From Bizionia paragorgiae (GTDB taxonomy: Bacteria > Bacteroidota > Bacteroidia > Flavobacteriales > Flavobacteriaceae): a DNA stretch of 64,000 nucleotides. The stretch covers positions 62,001-126,000 of the forward strand of contig NZ_FNQK01000006.1 of NCBI RefSeq assembly GCF_900107625.1. The letters run 5' to 3'. Positions 43,428 to 51,260 of the stretch are shown piece after piece. How positions within the stretch are numbered: position 1 is the first letter of the stretch; each line of letters opens with the position of its first letter. The notes under the pieces are model-generated. The model did not search any database, had not been told where the DNA came from, and saw only the letters and a program-made list of their open reading frames with translations. A program made the translations under genes and the position numbers.

Positions 43428-43446
43428 AGCTTTAAGTTTTAGGTAT

Positions 43447-43475
43447 CAAAAGTAATATTAATTAATCTTTTGCAA
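43447..43475 (-). promoter_or_regulatory. Promoter of the btuFCD-type operon
   Basis: On the minus strand TTG (43475-43473) and TACTTTTG (43454-43447) with an 18-base spacer. It overlaps the plus-strand promoter of the receptor operon, so the two may interfere. Confidence 0.6.
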
Positions 43476-43502
43476 TAACATAAACTAAAATGTTTACTTT
43501 TG
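43469..43502 (+). promoter_or_regulatory. Promoter of the B12 receptor operon
   Basis: TTTG at 43469-43472 and TACTTTTG at 43495-43502, spacer 22. A transcript starting near 43509 would carry the complete riboswitch. Confidence 0.65.
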
Positions 43503-43544
43503 CAGCGAATTTTGGTTCGTTATAGAACACTATCAAAATAGTTT

Positions 43545-43710
43545 TGATCTGTCTGTACCGATTAAAAGGGAATTCCGTTAAATTCGGAAGCTGTTCCCGC
43601 AACTGTATTCTTAGTTCACGTTAGTGAATGCTTACTATTACACTTCAAGTCACTGGATATTTTTTCTGGGAAGACAAATAGTAAGACGAAAGCCAGGAGA
43701 CCTGCCATTT
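43545..43710 (+). ncRNA. Cobalamin riboswitch
   Basis: All hallmarks are present in order: AAAGGGAA (43564-43572 region), P5-like helix TTCCG/CGGAA (43573-43577 with 43585-43589), GCTGTTCCCGCAACTGTA (from 43590), the CACTGG ... TCTGGGAAGAC segment (about 43650-43676), and the B12 box AGCCAGGAGACCTGCC at 43691-43706. P4-like pairing is GGGAA (43568-43572) with TTCCC (43594-43598). The exact 5' edge is uncertain. It precedes the TonB-dependent receptor by about 45 bases and should repress it when cobalamin is abundant. Confidence 0.95.
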
Positions 43711-43725
43711 TTCATCATCTAAATT

Positions 43726-43744
43726 GACTTTCGGGAGAAAAGTC
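43726..43744 (+). promoter_or_regulatory. Hairpin just upstream of the receptor start, probable expression platform
   Basis: GACTTT (43726-43731) pairs with AAAGTC (43739-43744); the loop is CGGGAGA. The hairpin ends 10 bases before the ATG and has no following T-run, so it suggests translational control and not termination. The loop bases CGGGA are complementary to TCCCG at 43595-43599 in the aptamer. Confidence 0.5.
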
Positions 43745-43754
43745 CTCAAGATTT

Positions 43755-45605
43755 ATGAAACATATAATTTGTCTTTTACTAGTATTGAGTGTTTGTTTTG
43801 GTGGTATCGCCCAAACACAATTGGATTCTATCCAATCCTTAGATGAGGTGGTTTTAAGTGATGTGAAACTTAAACAGTACGCACCAGGATTTAAAATTGA
43901 AGTTTTAAAAGATTCTGTTCTCAGAACTAATGCACAGTCTTTAACAGGGCTTCTCGCGTTTAATTCTAATATCTACTTTAAAGAAAATGGTAACGGCATG
44001 GTGTCTTCCCCTTCATTTCGTGGCACTAATGCTTCGCAAACGGCCGTAATTTGGAACGGTATACCTATAAACTCTCAACTTAATGGTCAAACCGATTTTA
44101 ATACTATAAATACCACACATTATAATGATATTGCCATTCGTAGTGGTGGTGGTAGTGTGCAATATGGTAGTGGTGCAATAGGAGGGAGTATTCACCTAAA
44201 TAACACGCTTTTATTTAAGCCGCATTTTGATACTACCATGCGTCTAGGATATGGGAGTTACGATACGAAAACGGGGAGTGTGTCTAGCGCTATTGGTAGT
44301 GACCGCTGGTCTGTTAATGTGGGATTAGCCTATAACGCATCTGAAAATGACTATCCTTATCTTGGAACAACAAAGAAAAACGTTAACGGCGCATATAATA
44401 ACCTTGACCTAAATCTCAATCTCGGGTATTTTATTTCAGATAATGATGTGTTGAAACTTTACCATCAGCATTTTATAGGCAATCGAGATTTTTCGGGAAC
44501 GGTTGCGACGCCCTCTCAAAGTCATTATGAAGATAAAAATTACCGCAGTTTAATCGAGTGGTCCCATTTGGCTAAAGCGTTTAATTATCAATTAAAAGTG
44601 GCTCACTTACAAGAGCATTTTAAATATTTCGGCACCCAATCGACCTCTAATTTTTCCTACGGAAAAGTAAATACTCTAATCGTGAAACCGTCATTTAACT
44701 TTCGGTTTTCAAGAAAAATTAAACTGCAAACAAGTGTTGATTATACTAAGTACGATGCTGAAGGCACTAGCTTTGGCACTCCAAGTCGTTCTAATGTTTC
44801 GGCAACAGCTTTATTAAATCATAAGGTTTCACGAGCGTTTAGCTATGGTGTGAATTTGAGAAAGGATTTCACTTCCACATTTAGTAATCCGCTAGTGTTT
44901 TCTGTCGATACGGAATATGCTGTTACTAAACACTACAGTTTACAGCTTAACGGGTCGCGAAACTACCGTGTTCCCACTTTTAACGATTTGTATTGGCAAC
45001 CGGGAGGGAATTTGGACCTGATTCCTGAATCGTCGTATCAAGTTGATTTAGGTCAGCAATTATCGTTTGGTTTTGCTCAATTAAAATTAAACGGATACTT
45101 TATTAAAACTAGTGAATTAATTGTGTGGAAACCCAATAGTATCGGGTTATGGTCGCCTGTTAATATAGCATCAACTCAAAGTTATGGGGCAGAAATAGAA
45201 GGCCACGCCGAGGTGCATTTTAAATCACATTATTTTAAGTTAGATGGCCATTATTCGTATACCGTTTCTGAAGATACAAATACTAAAAAGCAACTTATTT
45301 ATGTGCCTTTTCACAAAGCCAATTTCTCTATAGCGTATTCTTATAAAAAGTTAGCACTGTTTTTTCAACATGCTTTTAACGGTGATGTATTCACTACCGA
45401 AGATAATTTAAAAGGACGGTTAACGTCATTACCATCGTATGATGTATCTAACCTAGGCCTAGAGTATAGTCTTTACAATAAAGGAAATAATACATTAAGC
45501 TTAGGGGGAACAATCAATAACGTATTTAATAAATCGTATCAAAGCGTAGCTTTTAGACCTATGCCCAATAGAAATTTTAATATACAATTACACTATAAAT
45601 TTTAA
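43755..45605 (+). CDS. btuB: TonB-dependent outer-membrane receptor, predicted vitamin B12 transporter (BtuB-like)
   Basis: 616 residues. Signal peptide ends near residue 20 (LSVCFGGIAQ). The plug domain occupies about 25-150 (LDEVVLSDVKLKQYAPG; SSPSFRGTNASQTAVIWNGIPIN; IRSGGGSVQYGSGAIGGSIHL) and a beta-barrel follows, ending in the aromatic C-terminal residue Phe (NRNFNIQLHYKF). Sequence alone does not fix the substrate; B12 is inferred from the riboswitch directly upstream and from the BtuG-like lipoprotein 11 bases downstream. Energy comes from TonB-ExbBD encoded elsewhere. Confidence 0.9.
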   Translation: MKHIICLLLVLSVCFGGIAQTQLDSIQSLDEVVLSDVKLKQYAPGFKIEVLKDSVLRTNAQSLTGLLAFNSNIYFKENGNGMVSSPSFRGTNASQTAVIWNGIPINSQLNGQTDFNTINTTHYNDIAIRSGGGSVQYGSGAIGGSIHLNNTLLFKPHFDTTMRLGYGSYDTKTGSVSSAIGSDRWSVNVGLAYNASENDYPYLGTTKKNVNGAYNNLDLNLNLGYFISDNDVLKLYHQHFIGNRDFSGTVATPSQSHYEDKNYRSLIEWSHLAKAFNYQLKVAHLQEHFKYFGTQSTSNFSYGKVNTLIVKPSFNFRFSRKIKLQTSVDYTKYDAEGTSFGTPSRSNVSATALLNHKVSRAFSYGVNLRKDFTSTFSNPLVFSVDTEYAVTKHYSLQLNGSRNYRVPTFNDLYWQPGGNLDLIPESSYQVDLGQQLSFGFAQLKLNGYFIKTSELIVWKPNSIGLWSPVNIASTQSYGAEIEGHAEVHFKSHYFKLDGHYSYTVSEDTNTKKQLIYVPFHKANFSIAYSYKKLALFFQHAFNGDVFTTEDNLKGRLTSLPSYDVSNLGLEYSLYNKGNNTLSLGGTINNVFNKSYQSVAFRPMPNRNFNIQLHYKF

Positions 45606-45616
45606 AACCAAACACA

Positions 45617-46675
45617 ATGAAAAACATTTTATTACCAGTAGTAGCTCTTTTACTTTTAACTTTCTCGTGCTCTAGCGATGATGATACTTTTTATGAAGAA
45701 GAAGTGGTAGCACCTTTAGGGGCTTATGAGGATGGTATTTTAGTAAGTTCTGAAGGCGGACCGTCGTCAATTGCTTTTATTTCTGAAGATTTATCAACTA
45801 GTGAAAATACAATTTATTACAACGTGAATAACGAGGATTTAGGAGTTTACCTACAGTCTATCGGGTTCAATAATGACTTGGCTTATATAGTAACAGATAG
45901 TAATAATACAATTACTATAGTAAACCGAAATACATTCGAAAAAGTAGGAGCAATTACAACAGGACTTGAATTACCACGTTATATTTCATTTTTAAATGGA
46001 AAAGGGTACGTTTCAAATTGGGGAGATCCTAATGATGCAACAGATGATTTTATTGCTGTAATTGACCTAGCAACAAATACTGTTGAATCAACTGTTCCTG
46101 TTGGAGAAGGACCTGAGCGTATTTTAGCAAATGATAATAAATTATTTGTTTCTCATAAAGGTGGATATGGTTCTAATAATATAATTTCTGTAGTACATGC
46201 TAACAGTACTGTTGTGAATACTATTACTGTTAACGATAATCCAGATGAAATGATTATGAACAACTCAGGGCAACTGGTTGTATTATGTGGAGGTAAAGAG
46301 GCGTGGTCTGGAACTGAAACTCTTGGATCTATTACAAAAATTAATGTGACTAACAATACTGTTATTTCTAACCATGAGTTTCCAATGGGAGTACACCCAA
46401 ATTTAATGGATTACGGTAATGGTAACTTATACTTTCAAACTTCAGATAATAAAATTTATAGTATGACAGATGCTGATACGAGTTTACCTACGACATCAAT
46501 ATTAGAGTTAACAACAGGGTATACTTATGGTATGGCTGTTAAAGACAATAGATTGTTTGTAGCTGATGCTAGTTTTACGTCACAAAGTGAAATTTTAGTT
46601 TATGACTTGTCTACAGCGACGCAAACACATTCTTTTGATGCAGGAATCGGAGCCTCAAAAATTTACTTTAATTAG
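45617..46675 (+). CDS. BtuG-like surface lipoprotein, YncE/DUF5074 beta-propeller
   Basis: 352 residues. Lipobox LLTFSC gives Cys18, followed at once by SSDDD, an acidic stretch of the sort that directs lipoproteins to the cell surface in Bacteroidota. The body is a YVTN-like propeller: DLAYIVTDSNNTITIVNRNTF, GKGYVSNWGDPND, FIAVIDLATNTVESTVPVG, NKLFVSHKGGYGSNNIISVV, and YFQTSDNKIYSMTDAD. Bacteroides BtuG has this architecture and binds cobalamin tightly on top of BtuB. Placement directly after the riboswitch-controlled receptor gene supports the same job; binding itself is inferred. Confidence 0.82.
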   Translation: MKNILLPVVALLLLTFSCSSDDDTFYEEEVVAPLGAYEDGILVSSEGGPSSIAFISEDLSTSENTIYYNVNNEDLGVYLQSIGFNNDLAYIVTDSNNTITIVNRNTFEKVGAITTGLELPRYISFLNGKGYVSNWGDPNDATDDFIAVIDLATNTVESTVPVGEGPERILANDNKLFVSHKGGYGSNNIISVVHANSTVVNTITVNDNPDEMIMNNSGQLVVLCGGKEAWSGTETLGSITKINVTNNTVISNHEFPMGVHPNLMDYGNGNLYFQTSDNKIYSMTDADTSLPTTSILELTTGYTYGMAVKDNRLFVADASFTSQSEILVYDLSTATQTHSFDAGIGASKIYFN

Positions 46676-46713
46676 GGATTAATCAAACAACCAATTATCG
46701 CTATTAATTCCGT

Positions 46714-46753
46714 AACTGCTTTGTTCTACCTTGTGTAGGCAAAGCAGTTTTTT
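46714..46753. terminator. Terminator of the B12 receptor operon, probably bidirectional
   Basis: AACTGCTTTG (46714-46723) with CAAAGCAGTT (46740-46749), inner CTAC/GTAG pairing, then a T-run. It separates the operon from the convergent COG2102 gene. Confidence 0.82.
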
Positions 46754-47451
46754 TATGATTGTAAATCACAAAACCAAAATCCGGATTTCCCTCCTTTAAC
46801 ATTAGGGGAGTCGTATTCGCGATAGGTTTTTTCTCCAATAGAATAGGCTACAGGTGTTTTAAAAATAGGACCATCGTAGCAAAAGGTATGGAACTCTCCG
46901 TTTTCACCGCAAGGGTCAACACCTTCCGGTAACTTTTTAATAAGATCTTTGCTAAGTGTTTGTCCTACAAAATCGTCGTTAAAATATTTTGCATCTGCAC
47001 AAACTATAACGGCTTTAAAACCTAAATCTAGAAAGGTATTAATAAGTGTTTTAGTGTCCTTTTTCCATAAAGGAAAAATGCCAGTCAGTTCTACTTTTTC
47101 TAATTCATTTTCGCGATACTGTTTTAAATCTTCCAAAAAAATATCTCCAAACAAACTATGTGTATACCCTTCATTCTTTAACCGTGTTGTAGTGCGCTTC
47201 ATTATTTGGTTGTACGCCTCCATCGATGGGTTTTCGGGTAATTCTATAGTTGTACCTTTAATACCAATAGCTTCCGTCTGTGCGTGAAGCAAATTAAGTG
47301 GTAAACCGTGCATGGTCACCCGTTGATAGTGTGAGTTTACAGAAGTAACGAGTTCGCTAACATCGAAACGCTCGTCTTTAAGTGTATAATACAACGCAAG
47401 GGCAGCATCTTTGCCGCTGCTCCAGTTGCAATAGGTTTTGTGTTTAAACAT
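46753..47451 (-). CDS. COG2102 ATP-pyrophosphatase (diphthine--ammonia ligase-like)
   Basis: 232 residues. The PP-loop is at the N-terminus (YCNWSSGKDAALALYYTL, SGGKDS-like with SSGKDAA), and the family motifs GDIFLEDLKQYREN, GIFPLWKKDTKTL and DPCGENGEFHTFCYDGPIF are intact. In archaea and eukaryotes the family amidates diphthine on EF-2; bacteria lack diphthamide, so that name should not be taken literally here. It probably adenylates and amidates some carboxylate. It lies 14 bases after the S41 peptidase stop and is convergent with the B12 operon. Confidence 0.85.
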   Translation of the reverse strand: MFKHKTYCNWSSGKDAALALYYTLKDERFDVSELVTSVNSHYQRVTMHGLPLNLLHAQTEAIGIKGTTIELPENPSMEAYNQIMKRTTTRLKNEGYTHSLFGDIFLEDLKQYRENELEKVELTGIFPLWKKDTKTLINTFLDLGFKAVIVCADAKYFNDDFVGQTLSKDLIKKLPEGVDPCGENGEFHTFCYDGPIFKTPVAYSIGEKTYREYDSPNVKGGKSGFWFCDLQS

Positions 47452-47465
47452 GAGTACTTATTGTA

Positions 47466-48863
47466 TTAGTCAATGTACATGTCCTTAGAAAACGGTATGA
47501 AATCATTACTATCTCCAACGGCTTCAAACGATTTACCTTCAACAGAATGTGATGTTTTATTGGTGTTGGCAATATCATTTAATGCTTCAGCTAAAAGAGG
47601 TTCATTCTCATTTCCAAGTACACCTAAGTTATTCAGTTGCTCTTTATATTCTATTACAGGCACTAAACCAGTCGGTGGCACACCTTCATCTAAAACATTT
47701 ACTGTTTTGGCTACCAAGGGTTGCAGTGCATAGGTATGTCGAGGATCGGCATTGGTACGTCCAAAATCTGGAGAATCATAAAGTGTGATTGAAGCTTGCG
47801 ATTTTCCTGTTGTAATATCGCCAACTTGTACCACGGTGAGATAAGGTTTTAAACTATTAATCACCATTTCGCTCGCTGAAGCCGAACTTTTTGAGGTTAG
47901 GACATAGACTTTATTCAAATTTAAACTATAGCCTTGAGAGCTAAAAGTATAGCTGGTATTATTACTTTGCAATTGGTAGTTGTACTGTAGTTTTGAGAAC
48001 GTTTCACCGCTAAAGTTCCCGTTGATAAGACTTCCTAATAGCGCCGCGGTGGTTACCGAACCTCCAGAATTATAACGCAAATCGATTACTAAATGCTGCA
48101 CGGCATTCGCTTTTAAAATTCCAAATGCATTTTTTAGAGATTCATTAAAATTGGCAACGAATCCGTTGTACATTAGGTAGCCCACATTTTCACCTTCCAC
48201 TTGTAATATAGTCGTTTTATATACAGGGTTTTCAGTATAGGAAACCATGCTTAAATCGACTGTGTTTGGTGTAGGGTCAATACTATCATCATCAGGGTCT
48301 GTTGTATTGTTATTATTATAGGCCGCTAAATTTAAGGTAAATGCATATTGATTTAATAAACCTCTGTAATTAGAGACTGTTAATGGAGTGCCGTTAACAG
48401 CATAAAATAAATCACCACGTTGTAAGCCTGCACTTTCTGCACTGGTATTTGGTAAAATATAACGCACATAGCCAAAAATAGCATCCGATCCTGAGGCATA
48501 ACGCACAAGACCATATTCCATACCTGTAGTTGTAGATAGTCCACTAAATAATTGTTCTAATGCTAAATAATCGGTTGTAATCCAACTAAATTTATCCACC
48601 GTAGTACGGTTATATATTAAAGTTTCGAAGAGGTCTTGGGGTTGTGTATATTGCGATAAATAACTAGTGTAATCAGGGCGCGATACTTTATCTTCAAGTA
48701 AATGAGGTACTTGATCCTTATATAAATAATAAGTATCCATTGCTTTGTAAACAAAATCATTAATGTCGACGGAATCTATAGGTTTATCATCTAAATCTTC
48801 GAAACAACTTGTAAACAGAAAGGATATGGCTACAGCAAATAGAATTTTATGGAGGCTTTTCAT
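47466..48863 (-). CDS. S41 family (C-terminal processing-like) peptidase, lipoprotein
   Basis: 465 residues from the ATG at 48863 (MKSLHKILFAVAISF). A longer in-frame reading to 49013 adds 50 unlikely residues and overlaps the divergent sigma gene, so the shorter start is chosen. Lipobox FLFTSC gives Cys20. A helical cap follows, then a PDZ-like domain (YVRYILPNTSAESAGLQRGDLFYAVNGTPL) and the S41 core with HLVIDLRYNSGGSVTTAA and VLTSKSSASASEMVI, the latter holding the serine; the lysine is probably in GKSQASITLYD. It would act in the periplasm or at the surface. The COG2102 gene follows 14 bases downstream. Confidence 0.88.
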   Translation of the reverse strand: MKSLHKILFAVAISFLFTSCFEDLDDKPIDSVDINDFVYKAMDTYYLYKDQVPHLLEDKVSRPDYTSYLSQYTQPQDLFETLIYNRTTVDKFSWITTDYLALEQLFSGLSTTTGMEYGLVRYASGSDAIFGYVRYILPNTSAESAGLQRGDLFYAVNGTPLTVSNYRGLLNQYAFTLNLAAYNNNNTTDPDDDSIDPTPNTVDLSMVSYTENPVYKTTILQVEGENVGYLMYNGFVANFNESLKNAFGILKANAVQHLVIDLRYNSGGSVTTAALLGSLINGNFSGETFSKLQYNYQLQSNNTSYTFSSQGYSLNLNKVYVLTSKSSASASEMVINSLKPYLTVVQVGDITTGKSQASITLYDSPDFGRTNADPRHTYALQPLVAKTVNVLDEGVPPTGLVPVIEYKEQLNNLGVLGNENEPLLAEALNDIANTNKTSHSVEGKSFEAVGDSNDFIPFSKDMYID

Positions 48864-49006
48864 TATAATAGGTTTCTTTTTCAGTTTAAATGTACTTACT
48901 TTTAGTCGGATTAAAAATAAATTGTAACAAAACTGGCATCCAATCGTCGTAATAGTATAGTGCGATAAAAAGCACTGTAAAACAAACCACCAACCAAAGC
49001 AAAATA

Positions 49007-49516
49007 ATGACACAGTCCGATTTTTTAACTATTGTGACGCCTTTTAAAGACAAAGTCTTTCGTTTAGCAAAACGATTGCTAGTGTCGACAGAAGAAGCAG
49101 AAGATGCGACACAAGAAGTCATGATAAAGCTTTGGAAGAATAAAAAGAATATAAAAAACTATAAGAATGTTGAAGCTTTTTCGATGACCATGACCAAGAA
49201 TTTTTGTTATGACAAATTAAAATCGAAGCAAGCTCAAAATTTAAAAATAGTTCATAATAATTACGAAGACACGCAAGTAGGTTTACAAAAACAGTTGGAG
49301 GACAGTGATAGTTTAGACTGGGTGGGTAAAATAATGAATGGTTTACCTGAGCAGCAAAAACTAATCGTTCAACTTCGTGATATCGAGCAATACGAATTTA
49401 AAGAGATTGCACAAATGCTAGATATGAATGAAACCGCAATTCGCGTTGCTTTATCTAGAGCTAGAAAAACTATTAAAGAACAATTAACTAATACACATAA
49501 TTATGGTATTAAATAA
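49007..49516 (+). CDS. ECF-type RNA polymerase sigma-70 factor
   Basis: 169 residues. Region 2: VSTEEAEDATQEVMIKLWKN; region 4: LPEQQKLIVQLRDIEQYEFKEIA followed by ETAIRVALSRARKTIKEQL. It heads a four-gene operon: its end overlaps the next start by 14 bases. The module differs from the sigma operon at 17706-19212, which has a Spy-like protein in place of the DUF4252 pair. Confidence 0.92.
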   Translation: MTQSDFLTIVTPFKDKVFRLAKRLLVSTEEAEDATQEVMIKLWKNKKNIKNYKNVEAFSMTMTKNFCYDKLKSKQAQNLKIVHNNYEDTQVGLQKQLEDSDSLDWVGKIMNGLPEQQKLIVQLRDIEQYEFKEIAQMLDMNETAIRVALSRARKTIKEQLTNTHNYGIK

Positions 49517-49976
49517 TATAGAAAAACTATTAGAAAAATACGATAATGGGGAAACCACATTACAAGAAGAGCAGCAGTTAAAAAACTATTTTTCTCAGGA
49601 AACTGTAGCGCCGCACTTGGAAATGTATAAACCTATGTTTGCCTATTTTTCTAAGAGCAGTAAAGAGCAGTTTACCAAGCAGGTGCCTTTAAAAACTAAA
49701 AGTAGTTTATACTACAAATGGTTATCTGTTGCAGCGGTAGGTGTTTTAATATTCGGATTTTTCTACAACTCTTCTATAAATAATACTGACGAGTACACGC
49801 AAACCGAGAAAGAACTCGCTTACCAACAGGTAAAAGAGTCCTTACATTTTGTGTCTAAACAACTTAATAAAGGAACAGAAAAAGTAAGTTATTTGGGCAT
49901 AATTAATACAGCCGGAACACAGGTCGACTACTTAAAAGAATTTAACCATCCCTTGCGGAGAATATTTAAAAATTAA
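49503..49976 (+). CDS. Single-TM anti-sigma-like protein
   Basis: 157 residues, overlapping the sigma gene by 14 bases. The N-terminal 75 residues are hydrophilic and helical (LNNIEKLLEKYDNGETTL; EEQQLKNYFSQETVAPHLEMY), a pattern seen in flavobacterial anti-sigma-like proteins; one membrane helix follows (WLSVAAVGVLIFGFFYN, about 77-93), then a 60-residue periplasmic tail. No zinc-finger motif. The role is inferred from position and topology. Confidence 0.68.
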   Translation: MVLNNIEKLLEKYDNGETTLQEEQQLKNYFSQETVAPHLEMYKPMFAYFSKSSKEQFTKQVPLKTKSSLYYKWLSVAAVGVLIFGFFYNSSINNTDEYTQTEKELAYQQVKESLHFVSKQLNKGTEKVSYLGIINTAGTQVDYLKEFNHPLRRIFKN

Positions 49977-49988
49977 AACAAAGAAATC

Positions 49989-50597
49989 ATGAAAACACGT
50001 ATAAATATAGCATCAATTAAAAAATTAGAAACCATGAAAAAATCAATTGTATTATTCGCTTTAGCCGTTATTTTAATGCCATTAACAGGGTGGGCTCAAA
50101 GTGATATATTTTCGAAATATAGCGACAATAGCAGCGTGACTTACGTGTCTATTAAACCAAAAATGTTTCAAATGTTAGCGAAAATGGATATTAATCCTGA
50201 AGATGCTGAAGCCAAAGAGTTTATGCAAATGGTGAATAGTATAACTAGTTTTAAAACGCTAGCTACAGACGATAAAACTATTGCTGCCGATGTGTCTAAA
50301 TGGGTTAAGTCAAGATCAAACGCATTAGAAGAGTTAATGGAAGTTAAAGACAACGGTGTAGTCGTAAAATTCTACGTAAAACAAGGTAAAGACGAAGACC
50401 ATGTTGCAGAACTTTTAATGTTTGTAAATGGGTTGGAAGCGGTAATGAAAGATAGCGATATCAACATAAATGGACAAAAGCGTAGTTTAGAAACGGTGAT
50501 AGTTTCCTTTACCGGAGATATTAATTTGAATCACATTTCTAAATTAACGAAAAAATTTGACCTACCAGGTAGTGACGAATTAGAGAAGAAAAAATAA
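49989..50597 (+). CDS. DUF4252 exported protein
   Basis: 202 residues from 49989, or 187 from a second ATG at 50034 (MKKSIVLFALAVILM), which gives a normal signal peptide ending TGWAQ. The mature part shows the DUF4252 pattern: FSKYSDNSSVTYVSIKPKMFQML, then VKFYVKQGKDEDHVAELLMFVNG, and TVIVSFTGDINLNHISKLTKKF. Function unknown; the family is common near ECF sigma factors in Bacteroidota. It is followed 28 bases later by a second, lipidated member. Confidence 0.85.
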   Translation: MKTRINIASIKKLETMKKSIVLFALAVILMPLTGWAQSDIFSKYSDNSSVTYVSIKPKMFQMLAKMDINPEDAEAKEFMQMVNSITSFKTLATDDKTIAADVSKWVKSRSNALEELMEVKDNGVVVKFYVKQGKDEDHVAELLMFVNGLEAVMKDSDININGQKRSLETVIVSFTGDINLNHISKLTKKFDLPGSDELEKKK

Positions 50598-50625
50598 TTA
50601 ACGATTCCGAAAATCACCATCAATC

Positions 50626-51171
50626 ATGAAACATTTCTTTAAATTATTTGCATTAAGCACCTTCTTTTTATTAGCACTTTTTAGTTGTAAAAACGAAGAG
50701 TCTATACAAACATACTTTGTAGAGCATCAAGATAAACCCGAGTTTTTAATGATAGATCTCTCTCCTAAAATGATAGATATTTCGCAAACCGAACTCGATG
50801 ACGAACAACGAAAAGTTTACAATTCGTTTAAAAAGGTTAATGTTTTAGGTTATAAAGCCGATAAAACTGATAAAACGACCTATGCTTCAGAATTAGAGAA
50901 AGCGAAAACTGTTTTTAAGAATAAAGAGTATAGTGAATTAATGGAGTTTAGCGATAATGGTATGAAGTTTCAAGTTAATACCATTGGAGAAGGTGAAGAG
51001 ATTGATGAGTTTATACTTTTAGCAAGCTCAGAAGAAGTTGGTTTCGCTGTGGTTCGCGTTATTGGAGATAATATGCAACCTGAGAAATTAGTGCAACTTA
51101 TGGAGAAAATGAAAGATGTGGATATCGATAAAAACCAATTAGGTAAAGTTATGGACTATTTTAATAATTAA
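50626..51171 (+). CDS. DUF4252 lipoprotein
   Basis: 181 residues. Lipobox LALFSC gives Cys21. The mature part is a second DUF4252 (QDKPEFLMIDLSPKMIDIS; KKVNVLGYKADKTDKTTY; FVVRVIGDNMQPEKLVQLME-like end AVVRVIGDNMQPEKLVQLM). It is divergent in sequence from its neighbour, so the duplication is old. The pair could be a soluble and an anchored partner in the envelope, with the upstream sigma/anti-sigma pair as their regulator; this is inference. Confidence 0.85.
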   Translation: MKHFFKLFALSTFFLLALFSCKNEESIQTYFVEHQDKPEFLMIDLSPKMIDISQTELDDEQRKVYNSFKKVNVLGYKADKTDKTTYASELEKAKTVFKNKEYSELMEFSDNGMKFQVNTIGEGEEIDEFILLASSEEVGFAVVRVIGDNMQPEKLVQLMEKMKDVDIDKNQLGKVMDYFNN

Positions 51172-51190
51172 AGTTTATAGATCATAAAAC

Positions 51191-51221
51191 AAAAAAAAGG
51201 ATAGCGTGAGCTATCCTTTTT
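51191..51221. terminator. Bidirectional terminator between the sigma operon and purB
   Basis: GGATAGC (51199-51205), GTGA, GCTATCC (51210-51216), A-run on the left, T-run on the right. Confidence 0.88.
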
Positions 51222-51260
51222 GTATTAAAAGAGTTTCTAATCGAACTCAAAATCTTATTT

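Larger units (their letters stand above)
43428..43754. other. Divergent regulatory region of the B12 locus
   Basis: 327 bases between the btuF-type and receptor genes. It holds two overlapping divergent promoters (43447-43502), a cobalamin riboswitch (about 43545-43710) and a translation-initiation hairpin (43726-43744). Two small leader hairpins (GTTC/GAAC near 43517 and ACTAT/ATAGT near 43530) precede the aptamer. Confidence 0.7.

Noticed and set aside
43428-43475. A second cobalamin riboswitch on the btuF side
   Set aside because: The leader on that strand is at most about 20 bases, and no B12 box occurs on the minus strand.
46753-47451. Literal diphthamide synthesis function
   Set aside because: Bacteria do not make diphthamide; only the enzyme fold can be claimed.
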